Below, one piece after another: positions 24,925-32,456 of a stretch of 64,000 bases of DNA (positions are counted from its first letter, which is position 1; every line of letters starts with the position of its first letter). A program made the position numbers and the translations under genes. The notes beneath the pieces were generated by a model. The model saw only the letters and a program-made list of their open reading frames with translations, ran no database searches and was not told the DNA's origin. This DNA is from Agathobacter ruminis (GTDB lineage: Bacteria > Bacillota > Clostridia > Lachnospirales > Lachnospiraceae), in contig NZ_PDYG01000001.1 in the NCBI RefSeq assembly GCF_002735305.1, positions 32,608 through 96,607 of the forward strand. The letters are read 5' to 3'.

Positions 24925-25029
24925 ATGGCACCTCCATAAGTCGTAACCAATCTCACCGAAGTTTACTTCGTCGAAATGAACTTCGGTAAAATAATTATAT
25001 ACATAAATGCACCAACTAGCAAGCAAAAG

Positions 25030-25101
25030 AGTAGCTACCTCTTTTGAGATAACTGCTATGTAACGTTCAATATTCAATTAGGTCGACAAATTGAATTTGT
25101 C
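25030..25101 (-). repeat. Repeat A: terminator plus conserved flank after the YoaP-like gene
   Basis: Minus strand: GACAAATTCAATTTGTC hairpin, then AATATTGAACGTTACATAGC, then hairpin AGCAGTTATCTC/GAGGTAGCTACT (one mismatch) with CTTTT. About 80% identical to 26989-27044, and its core recurs at 63498-63525. Confidence 0.75.
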
Positions 25102-25132
25102 AGTCTACATTGTATTCCGGTTAATACGAATA

Positions 25133-25879
25133 TCACTTTCCTGTAAGTTTTAAGAATTTCTTATCGTTCATTTGCTCGTTTGTAACATACTCCCCATCAT
25201 GGAACAACGCATAATTCGTAATCGGTGTCGGTGCATTCTGTGCTTCTTCTTTGCTTTCAAGATGTATTGCCTTGAATGCAATACCATTTTCTTTTGCCGT
25301 CTGCTCCAAAACCGGGACATATTTTGCATTGAACGGACACTGATTCGTATAGTACAGAACATATCCATGCTCTTCTATATGCGGATGTTTTGCACATTCC
25401 TTAAACACCGGAGCTTTTGCATTTTTATCGAACGGCATATACCAAAGCTGAATACCATTATCAGCTTCATCGCTCACGGCAAATCCTTTATACTTCAGAA
25501 ACTTCGGATCAGCCAGAAACGGTTTCTTCTTTGAAGCGCAAAGAATACAAAGCCCTTTTTTCCCCTTTTCCTTACTATCTTCGATGCAGGCAGTAAGTAG
25601 ATCAGTAGAATACCCATGTCCTTTGAAAGCCCCGGACACCCAAAGACAGTCAATGTACATATATCCATCTGCCTCTATCGGAATCCATGCGTTTTCCGCC
25701 GGGATATATTCGATAAAGCACTTTCCACGCTCTACGCTCTTTAAGAAAACAAGTCCTTCATCAAACCTCTCCGAAAGCCATGCCTTCTTAGAAGAAACCT
25801 GAACATCCTTATTATTTGATATTGCACAGCAAATATGCTCCTCTTCGAGGTTATCTTTTGTTACATAAACATATTCCAT
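25133..25879 (-). CDS. GNAT acetyltransferase with YoaP-like C-terminal domain
   Basis: About 248 residues from ATG 25879 (AAAGGAGCGG upstream). The N-terminal GNAT part carries LWVSGAFKGHGYSTDLLTA (acetyl-CoA loop). The C-terminal ~100 residues (YVLYYTNQCPFNAKYVPVLE) match the YoaP domain, with a Cys in a thioredoxin-like position. Several such proteins are encoded beside MarR regulators. Substrate unknown. Confidence 0.88.
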   Translation of the reverse strand: MEYVYVTKDNLEEEHICCAISNNKDVQVSSKKAWLSERFDEGLVFLKSVERGKCFIEYIPAENAWIPIEADGYMYIDCLWVSGAFKGHGYSTDLLTACIEDSKEKGKKGLCILCASKKKPFLADPKFLKYKGFAVSDEADNGIQLWYMPFDKNAKAPVFKECAKHPHIEEHGYVLYYTNQCPFNAKYVPVLEQTAKENGIAFKAIHLESKEEAQNAPTPITNYALFHDGEYVTNEQMNDKKFLKLTGK

Positions 25880-25965
25880 GTCCGCTCCTTTCAATAATAT
25901 GCCAAGGAACACTTAAGCTTCTTGGCATAGATAATAATATCTTTCCAAGCAAGTTAAAAGTTATT

Positions 25966-26442
25966 CTAAGAAGCTCTGTATTCCATCAATGTCGTATTCT
26001 GCCATTCTCCGAAGCGGTCTTTGGCAATTCTTTCCCTGTAACCGATTTCCCTGAAACCGCATTTCTTATGCAATCCAATGCTTGCTTTATTAATCGAAAA
26101 AATCGCGGAATAAATACTCCAAAATCCTTCTTTTACTGACTGGGAAATTAATGCTTTGACAAGCGATGTGCCAATGCCATGGCCGCGATAGTTTTGATCT
26201 ACATAAATGCTCATTTCGACGCATCCCTTGTAGGCGCATCTGCTTGAGGAAGGACTAATCGCAACCCATCCTACGACAACTCCGTCTTCTTCATAAACGA
26301 ATCTGCAAGTCTTGATATGGCTTTTGTCCCATTCCTCAAAACTCGGGCATACTGTATTAAATGTCGCAGTACCGCCTTCCAATCCCTGTTTGTAGATTTC
26401 AGCTACTCTAGTCCAATCGCTTGCTACCATTTCTCTAACCAC
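25966..26442 (-). CDS. GNAT acetyltransferase (phosphinothricin-type)
   Basis: About 158 residues, with likely GTG start at 26442 since GAGGAGGG lies upstream within the marR end; the frame is open to 26475. WTRVAEIYKQGLEGGTATF is the signature of the phosphinothricin/methionine sulfoximine acetyltransferase group, and YVDQNYRGHGIGTSLVKAL is the acetyl-CoA loop. It overlaps marR by 8 bases. A role against glutamine-synthetase inhibitors is known for the family but not shown here. Confidence 0.9.
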   Translation of the reverse strand: MVREMVASDWTRVAEIYKQGLEGGTATFNTVCPSFEEWDKSHIKTCRFVYEEDGVVVGWVAISPSSSRCAYKGCVEMSIYVDQNYRGHGIGTSLVKALISQSVKEGFWSIYSAIFSINKASIGLHKKCGFREIGYRERIAKDRFGEWQNTTLMEYRAS

Positions 26443-26878
26443 AACAAGTTCCCTCCTCACTCTCAATTGCTTCATTATATAATTTTAATGATTCAAGAAC
26501 CTGTTCCTGCTTGTCTTCCGGAATTCTTGAAAATACTTTTCTAAACTTCTCGTACATATCATTCTCAATCTGATTGAATCGTGCTTCGCCTTCCTTCGTC
26601 AAAGTAAGGACAACGCTTCTTCGATCTGTTTTAGAAGGTTCTCTTGTAACCAAGCCCTTTTGTACGAGTTCCTCAACAGATCTGCTTACAGCACTTTTGT
26701 CAATCTTAAGCACACTTGCCAATTCTTTCACACAGATTCCCGGTTTTCGTCCAATCTCTACCACCAGAAAGCACTGGGCAGTATTCACCGAGCACTGGCA
26801 ACAATCTGAACTGTTCATCGTATCGAGATTACATTCAAGCATTCTGGTGTATTCACGAAACATTTTGACCTTATCCAT
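26435..26878 (-). CDS. MarR family transcriptional regulator
   Basis: A 147-residue winged-helix repressor: helices around ICVKELASVLKIDKSAVSRS and wing TREPSKTDRRSVVLTLTKEG. CQCSVNTAQCFLVV near residue 27 has cysteines that could sense oxidants or metals. It heads an operon with two acetyltransferases, which it presumably controls. AAGGAGGA before ATG 26878. Confidence 0.93.
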   Translation of the reverse strand: MDKVKMFREYTRMLECNLDTMNSSDCCQCSVNTAQCFLVVEIGRKPGICVKELASVLKIDKSAVSRSVEELVQKGLVTREPSKTDRRSVVLTLTKEGEARFNQIENDMYEKFRKVFSRIPEDKQEQVLESLKLYNEAIESEEGTCCG

Positions 26879-26902
26879 ATCATTTCCTCCTTACGGATAT
26901 AA

Positions 26903-26931
26903 ATGATAATTGCAATAGTTGCGTTTGTCAA
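26903..26931 (-). promoter_or_regulatory. marR promoter with overlapping repeats
   Basis: Minus strand TTGACA (26926-26931), 17 bases, TATCAT (26903-26908): near-consensus. AGTTG/CAACT and TTGCAA repeats overlap the -35 and spacer, fitting MarR autorepression. Confidence 0.8.
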
Positions 26932-26988
26932 CTATTTAATTCTTTCGCTATAGGCAACTGTTTAAGCGCAATTTCCAAAAATACCGTT

Positions 26989-27044
26989 GAGATAACTGCT
27001 ACGTAACGTTCAATATTTAATTAGATAGACAAATTTGAATTTGC
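26989..27044 (-). repeat. Repeat B: conserved element after the EamA gene
   Basis: Minus strand: GGCAAATTCAAATTTGTC, then AATATTGAACGTTACGTAGC and AGTTATCTCAACGGTATTTTT. Copy of repeat A at 25046-25101, but the terminator half is degraded. Confidence 0.75.
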
Positions 27045-27057
27045 CGTTATTTGTTTC

Positions 27058-27924
27058 CTATGCCCAGATTGCCATCGCCAAAGTGCCGACAACGATCAGA
27101 ATCAACCCGGCAAGCGCCTTTCTGCTCAACTTTTCTTTGAATACGAAATAGGAAAAAGCGACGGAAACGATAATGCTGAGCTTATCGATTGGTACGACAA
27201 CGCTGACGACGCCGTTCTGTATGGAGTAATAGTAACAGAGCCATGATGCGCCTGTGGCAATCCCGGACAGAGCTATGAATACAAGTTCTTTTGAATCAGT
27301 ATTTTTCAGTTCAGCACCTTTGCCTTTAACGAAGACGATCAGCCAAGCCATAACAAGCACAACACATGTACGGATCGCCGTCCCGAGATTTGATTCTACT
27401 TCCGTTATGCCGATCTTTCCCAGAATAGAGGTCAGGGCAGCAAAAACAGCGGAACCGATCGCGTAGGGCAGCCACGTGCGCTTTGTGTCCTTTGCTTCAG
27501 TTTTCTTCTTTTCGATCATCAGAAACACGCCTGCCGCAAGAAATGCAGTACCGATCAGCTTGACCGCCAGATGTTCTGTCTCACTGAAAAGGATGATTGC
27601 GAGAAGCACTGTCAGAACCGTGCTGGATTTATCGACGGGTACGACCTTGTTCACATCACCGACGGACAGGGCTTTAAAATAGCAGATCCACGAAGCTCCT
27701 GTCGCAAGGCCGGACAGAATTAAGAAGATGATAGATTTTGCCGATATTTCCGTGATCGTTCCGGCAGAGCCAACGATAAACACCATGATCCAGGCAAAAA
27801 GGAGTACAACGACCGTCCGCAGAGCAGTCGCCACGTCTGAATCAGTCTTTTTGATCCCACATTTCGCAAGTATCGCCGTAAGTCCGGCAAAGAGCGCGGA
27901 CAAAGCCGCCATGATCAGCCACAT
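27058..27924 (-). CDS. EamA/DMT family transporter
   Basis: A 288-residue membrane protein of two homologous halves, each about five helices. Repeated blocks such as LSGLATGASWICYFKAL (about residue 75) and LSGIATGASWLCYYYSI (about residue 219) show the internal duplication, and the following PVDK/PIDK motifs are typical. Exports small metabolites or drugs; substrate unknown. Confidence 0.93.
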   Translation of the reverse strand: MWLIMAALSALFAGLTAILAKCGIKKTDSDVATALRTVVVLLFAWIMVFIVGSAGTITEISAKSIIFLILSGLATGASWICYFKALSVGDVNKVVPVDKSSTVLTVLLAIILFSETEHLAVKLIGTAFLAAGVFLMIEKKKTEAKDTKRTWLPYAIGSAVFAALTSILGKIGITEVESNLGTAIRTCVVLVMAWLIVFVKGKGAELKNTDSKELVFIALSGIATGASWLCYYYSIQNGVVSVVVPIDKLSIIVSVAFSYFVFKEKLSRKALAGLILIVVGTLAMAIWA

Positions 27925-27996
27925 ATCTTCCCCCTATTCATTGTCATATATTCTGGTAATTCTCGTCCATCAATTATCTCTAAGATAAATCCCGAT

Positions 27997-28752
27997 TTAT
28001 GGCAAGCGCTTTTTAAGCGTAGAAATATAATGCCTATAAACAAGGTACGACACCACGCTGTCAAAAGCATTTCCGCCACCAAACATCAACGCAATCCCAA
28101 TCAGTGTCGGAGTCCAAACACCTGTCAAAAACAGCACAAAGAATACCCCATAGTAAATGCTATTCGTAACAACAGATTCCAGCAACATATATTCCGTCTT
28201 GCCGCGTCCATAGAAGGTTGCATCAAAAATATTCTGATATGCATACAATACATAGAATCCCAAAAGCACCCTGACTAAAGCAAAGAGCTTATCTACATCA
28301 TCAAATCCCAGCACATATCTCATAAATGGCTTGTAGACCGGAATCAATACAATCCAGAGTAGACATGTCATGGTTGTAATGAAGATATAGCCCGGTGTAT
28401 TCTCCTTTACTGCATGCTCATCTTTTGCTGTTTCCTGCTTGATCAGTTCAGCCAGCTGCGTAATCGGCAGCAAGAGCCATCCCCAAATAAAATTATTGGC
28501 AACCCAATAAGTCCCCTGCTCTCCAACCATATTCACCATCCGGGAAACCATCAGCATATAAGCGATATTTCTTACAAATGATTCTAAACCAGAGATTCCA
28601 CCAATCTTGAAGAATTCTTTTGTCCAATCAAATGATAACTTCTCCTTCGACCATAACGGATATCCACAGCTTTGAATCAACGCAAACGCGATCACAAACA
28701 GCAACAGATTCGAAATGCAATTTGAAATGCCAATGCCACTGTGCTGGATTAC
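27997..28752 (-). pseudogene. MATE family efflux transporter, N-terminal half missing
   Basis: About 250 residues with the C-terminal six helices of a MATE transporter, but the usual length is about 450. The coding similarity begins near 28752 (IQHSGIGISNCISNLLLF), directly after an in-frame stop; ATG 28704 is the first internal start. The 5' half appears lost by deletion. Drug export is not expected. Confidence 0.75.
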
Positions 28753-28773
28753 TTATTTGTGATTACCTCCCGT

Positions 28774-28808
28774 AGTATACATACTATGTAGACTATGCAT
28801 ACTCTACA
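28774..28808. promoter_or_regulatory. Palindrome cluster upstream of the MATE remnant
   Basis: AGTATACATACT (28774-28785) lies beside CTATGTAG/CTACATAG flanking ACTATGCATACT. Looks like an operator array of the lost 5' gene region or its regulator. Confidence 0.55.
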
Positions 28809-28893
28809 TAGTTGATCTACTGGAATTATCGCAAAATCACAACACGCTTACGAGGTACCGATGGTTTACCGGTTACCTTACGTCATATGTCTG

Positions 28894-29052
28894 CACCTGA
28901 TAACGAAAATACAGAGTTGGTTCCAATAGCGAAAAATAAGACGCTAAGGGAAAACCAGTAAGTTAATAACTTCTGCCTGATTTTTCACCTGCGTCTCTGG
29001 TGTTCCTACAGTTACCGAAAAACCAAAGGTAACTGCATGCCCTTATCAGGTG
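28894..29052. ncRNA. Candidate structured RNA, ~160 nt, strand unknown
   Basis: A closing stem CACCTGATAA/TTATCAGGTG (28894-28903 with 29043-29052) encloses a branch AGACGC/GCGTCT (28939-28944 with 28991-28996) containing a smaller CAG..AAGT/ACTT.CTG hairpin, and a perfect 8-bp hairpin CAGTTACC/GGTAACTG (29009-29016 with 29028-29035). Loops are A-rich. No ORF explains the region. A fragment of a mobile element could give similar pairing. Confidence 0.4.
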
Positions 29053-29072
29053 GGCCTATTTACTATTCTATA

Positions 29073-29102
29073 TGTCAGAAATATTGTATTGTATTTCTGA
29101 CA
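29073..29102. terminator. 11-bp hairpin of unclear direction
   Basis: Perfect stem TGTCAGAAATA/TATTTCTGACA with an 8-base loop just after the candidate RNA; no clear T-run on either side. The remaining sequence to 29330 shows no gene. Confidence 0.45.
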
Positions 29103-29365
29103 ATTAATTCGTTCTTATAGCTATGATTCTTGGCTGGCATTCATCGCACGGAACTTTGTGTAATTACCATTCATAAGCATAAGGAGAACGAAATCCTTTT
29201 CTCTCTTGTGTAATTTTCTTCTGTGTTGCGTGTAAATGTTACTATGAAAATGTCCAAAAGTTCCGAAATAAAAATGTAGGAATTATAGCATTTTGTAGTA
29301 GCATTTACAGCATGTAATCACCTCCAATACTTAATAATGAGTTTATACCGCCATCTTCGCCTTAG

Positions 29366-29539
29366 CTACTTTGCCACCTCGATACAATTCATCTTTCCGC
29401 AATAAGGGCAAACATTGATAGCCTTCTGCTTAGGATACGGTGCCTTGCCCTGAGTAGCGCATTTCTGGCACCAAATTTGTCCGCATTTTTTGCATCGTTT
29501 CATGTTTGGCCCGATTGTTCTGCATACTTCGCACTTCAT
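29366..29539 (-). CDS. Small zinc-ribbon protein, 57 aa
   Basis: Starts at ATG 29539 with AAGGAGGAG upstream; the frame is open to 29602. Eight cysteines in CxxC pairs: CEVC, CKKCGQIWCQKC, CPYCGKMNC. These suggest two zinc ribbons or treble-clef knuckles. The same operon position follows a truncated gene. About 30 bases after its stop, a strong GGAGGTGATT site precedes ATG-CTG-TAA, a broken next gene. Confidence 0.7.
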   Translation of the reverse strand: MKCEVCRTIGPNMKRCKKCGQIWCQKCATQGKAPYPKQKAINVCPYCGKMNCIEVAK

Positions 29540-29555
29540 AGCAATCTCCTCCTTT

Positions 29556-29770
29556 TTATTTGTTTTCGCTTTGCATCTTCTGATACGATGCGATCGTCTC
29601 ATTTATAGATGCATAAGCATTATTTGTGATTGATGCTATCTGATCCGCTGCACTCGAATCATTAGCATTTAGCCTCAATACATTAGAATAAACATAACGC
29701 CCCCAGTCTTCCTTCTGAGGAGCCATACTTAACTTTAGCGGATTGTTTCCGGACTGCGGTGATTTTTTGA
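29556..29770 (-). pseudogene. 3' remnant of a gene co-transcribed with the zinc-ribbon gene
   Basis: An open frame reads SPQSGNNPLKLSMAPQKEDW and ends IASYQKMQSENK then stop, immediately before the zinc-ribbon ribosome site. The 5' part ends near 29790, where IS-like sequence begins, so the insertion or a later deletion removed it. Confidence 0.55.
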
Positions 29771-29804
29771 TACACCTAATCCCTTGATATTATTCTAATA
29801 GATT

Positions 29805-30190
29805 CTCTTTGTTTAAGCAATATTCCTTCGCTCGTATTCATTTCTGTATTTTATTGGACTGACATATTCCAAATATGAATGCCTACGTTTTCTGTCATAA
29901 AACAATTCGATATATTTAAACATATCCCTTCTGAAATCTTCTATCTCAAAGTAACTTCTTCTATAGATTCGTTCCTTTTTTAACGTAGCGAAAAACTTTC
30001 AACACAAGAGTTGTCATATGGGCAACCAGGTCTGCTCACGCTCCCTGTAATCTTATATTCTTTAAGTAGTTTCTGATATGTCTTGCTGGAATACTGACTT
30101 CCACGATCTGAATGAAATATCAAACCGTCACTTATTCCTCTCTTTGATATCGCATTTGTTAATGCCTGCTTTGCCAGTTCTGCCTATCAT
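29805..30190 (-). pseudogene. IS3-family (IS150-like) transposase remnant
   Basis: C-terminal ~125 codons of an IS3/IS150-type DDE transposase: FHSDRGSQYSSKTYQKLLKE holds the second catalytic Asp and CVESFFATLKKERIYRRSYF the Glu. A one-base deletion after SF breaks the frame, and the 5' three quarters are missing. Inactive. Confidence 0.85.
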
Positions 30191-30269
30191 ATCATAGGTG
30201 TCACACTTTTTCGCCGCACTCCACTTTTTGATTTTTAACAATACGTATATATAAAGTTACTTTGTTCAA

Positions 30270-31343
30270 TTAAATATGATCATATTTTTTCACAAATCCT
30301 AATTGGTACCTTATTTCAGGAAGTTCATCAATAATATCAAATAGTATTTCAGCAAGACGATAACCATCAATGAGAATAATATTATTTTCATTTGCTTGAT
30401 TCTTAACATATTCAGTAAATTCACCGCTCGATATTAATACATATTTTATCTGTTCGCTTCCAAGAGAAATACCATCAACACTAATATATCCTTGTTCGCT
30501 TTCCATTTTTTCTTGCTCTTTCTTGAATGCTATAATTTGTTTTATTCCATTATTACTTGAGCCAGAATAGTGTTTTGCTTGTATGTAATATGCCATGGTA
30601 AATTCATCACCCAAAGTAGATTTCTTGATTGCCAATACATCAGCATCAGATTCACTGTTGCCCCCAATTCGCTTACTCAGAATTCGAGATTCATAACCAT
30701 CTTTTTTCATCATTGCAGCGATAAGTTCTTCAAACCCTCTACCACCTGCCTTTAAAGATGACTTCTCATAATTTGAAAGTGCCGAAATCAACATTTCACG
30801 AAATTCATTTGCCTTTTCGCTTTCAAACCTAATAGCTCGATCTTGATAAGAACTATCTACGCCTGACTCTAACAAAATATTTATTTCATTTATAATTTCA
30901 TCCTCTTTTATACATAATACAGTAAATCCCCTCACACCTAATTTCGATGATAACGCCGTCAACTTTCCATCGCGAGAGAACATAACAGGGGAATTTTCTC
31001 TTTTAACATAGTCTAATTCAACTTGATTAGATAAATCATTTTCTATGGATTCAACATCATAAATAAAACGTCCTGTTGCTTCTCCAATATAAAATCCTTT
31101 ATAGCACGGTACAAGGATAATATCTCCCTTTTTAATATTTCTAAACCGTCTGATTTCTCCCATTTTTCTTCCGATTACAGTACTTGATTCGTTATTATAG
31201 CATTTATTTCTTACTGCATCACACAATTCTTCAACATTTTCATACTCAGTAAAAACAACATCGCTCCATCCTACTGCAGAAACACCCTTATTTACATATG
31301 CTTCCACATTAATTCGTGTTCTAACAATATAATAGTTTGCCAT
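30270..31343 (-). CDS. Type IV-like restriction endonuclease (EVE/PUA-like + Mrr)
   Basis: About 357 residues from ATG 31343 (AGGAGG upstream; frame open to 31385). The N-terminal ~150 residues resemble an EVE/PUA-type fold that reads modified bases (GWSDVVFTEYENVEEL, then FRNIKKGDIILVPCYKGFYI). The C-terminal half is an Mrr-type nuclease: GRGFEELIAAMMKKDGYESR, DADVLAIKK with the catalytic Asp, and YYIQAKHYSG as the QxK motif. It would cut foreign DNA carrying modified bases. Its neighbours are defence genes. Confidence 0.85.
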   Translation of the reverse strand: MANYYIVRTRINVEAYVNKGVSAVGWSDVVFTEYENVEELCDAVRNKCYNNESSTVIGRKMGEIRRFRNIKKGDIILVPCYKGFYIGEATGRFIYDVESIENDLSNQVELDYVKRENSPVMFSRDGKLTALSSKLGVRGFTVLCIKEDEIINEINILLESGVDSSYQDRAIRFESEKANEFREMLISALSNYEKSSLKAGGRGFEELIAAMMKKDGYESRILSKRIGGNSESDADVLAIKKSTLGDEFTMAYYIQAKHYSGSSNNGIKQIIAFKKEQEKMESEQGYISVDGISLGSEQIKYVLISSGEFTEYVKNQANENNIILIDGYRLAEILFDIIDELPEIRYQLGFVKKYDHI

Positions 31344-31439
31344 ATTTATCCTCCTGATTTTTAGTTTACTTATCAAAATATTCAATTGTACTCCGTAAGT
31401 GTTCTATATTAGACACTCTTCAAATTTACTTTCAATGTA

Positions 31440-31500
31440 AACGCCTAATAAAAAGGCGTCCCATTAAAATCTCTCGCACCCTAGCGAGGATTGCGAGAAT
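31440..31500 (-). terminator. Paired hairpins after the DUF6933-like gene
   Basis: Minus strand CTCGCA/TGCGAG stem, then ACGCC-TTTTTATTA-GGCGT with a T-rich tail. They lie between the DUF6933-like stop and the Mrr gene start; the second can act as a terminator. Confidence 0.5.
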
Positions 31501-31562
31501 GCGAGTATTTTACTCCAATTATCGTTTGCAACTATCAATACTTAGCAACCATATAACCTCAC

Positions 31563-32093
31563 TTATACCAACTCGTCCAACATTTTCTCAAAGGGCATCA
31601 CATATGTGTTCCCTTGCTTTCTAATTCCTTTATTTTCGAATGCAGCTTGCTCCGCTTGGATGCTTTCATTATCGCTCCACCTATGACCGGTGTATTCCAT
31701 ATCCAAGAACATCCGATTTAGATTTCCGGTCATTTGTCGGTCCGCTTTCTCGGCAAATATAATATCGCCAATTCCGGACATATAGCGTTCAATATCCGCT
31801 CGATTAAAACCGCCTACTTCCATTGTATATAGAAGTGCCTCTTTGATCAGCTCGGAAAACTTATCAGCACTTCGCGGCAATTTGTTGCGAAAGATTACTG
31901 AATACATAGTTTGATCATTCATCAATATGATTGTATTCTTTCCATCGAGTTTCGCTATATGTCCATGCCATGCATACAAAAGATCAATCGGAGCATCTGC
32001 TGGCATTTTAACAAATTCTTGGTTTTTGATATTTAAGGCAGTTTTCAGTGCCTTTGAACAAAATATATACATCATCGAACATCTCATAGCCAC
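31563..32093 (-). CDS. DUF6933-like protein
   Basis: Up to 176 residues; the start is unsure (GTG 32093 or ATG 32072, the latter giving MYIFCSKALKTAL, the usual family start). Globular, with LDGKNTIILMNDQTMYSVIF and a C-terminal YTGHRWSDNESIQAEQAAF. I recall this as DUF6933, of unknown function, often near mobile elements. A cluster of TGAGACT repeats lies upstream. Confidence 0.65.
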   Translation of the reverse strand: MAMRCSMMYIFCSKALKTALNIKNQEFVKMPADAPIDLLYAWHGHIAKLDGKNTIILMNDQTMYSVIFRNKLPRSADKFSELIKEALLYTMEVGGFNRADIERYMSGIGDIIFAEKADRQMTGNLNRMFLDMEYTGHRWSDNESIQAEQAAFENKGIRKQGNTYVMPFEKMLDELV

Positions 32094-32285
32094 TTATGAG
32101 CAGCCTTATTCCCTTCGAACCCCATAGCTCTTGCATCTATAATTCATTCCCAATTGCGTTTGAGGAAAAATTAAAGCTTGGAGTGACCTAATTTTCAATG
32201 AACCAAGTGACCTAAATTTAAATTAGCACATACACCTTCCGAATACATATGGACAGGCACTTATATTTTTTGCTGTTTTGTTTTA

Positions 32286-32451
32286 GGTCTCATATATAGA
32301 TTTTATAACTAAGTCTCATAAAGTCCCATTTACGAATGAGACTCAATGAGACTATTGTGAGACTGCAATGAGACTTTCCTATATAAATCCCACCATTTCA
32401 GCTTTTTTCAATAAATTCACAGTCTCATTTTGATGAGACTGATATGAGACT
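32286..32451. repeat. Cluster of TGAGACT/AGTCTCA heptamers in helical phase
   Basis: Direct TGAGACT at 32337, 32347, 32358, 32369, 32434 and 32445 (spacing 10-11 bp within groups); inverted AGTCTCA at 32312 and 32421 and GGTCTCA at 32286. The block lies between the AlbA_2 gene stop and the DUF6933-like gene, with no ORF. Confidence 0.85.
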
Positions 32452-32456
32452 CAGTA

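Noticed and set aside
25046..27044. Integron attC sites flanking the marR-acetyltransferase genes
   Set aside because: The repeats contain GTTAC near a palindrome but do not follow the RYYYAAC...GTRRRY pairing, and no integron integrase was seen.
28861..28945. Possible tyrosine recombinase fragment (plus-strand LRHMSAPDN)
   Set aside because: Too short and lacks the surrounding catalytic pattern; the region is better explained by base-paired structure.
29300..29345. Minimal ORF ATG-CTG-TAA behind a near-perfect GGAGGTGATT site
   Set aside because: Probably the broken start of a lost gene after the zinc-ribbon gene rather than a designed start-stop element; noted in that entry only.
31480..31510. 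CRISPR-like short repeats (GCGAG units)
   Set aside because: Only a few 5-6 base units forming one hairpin; no repeat-spacer regularity.
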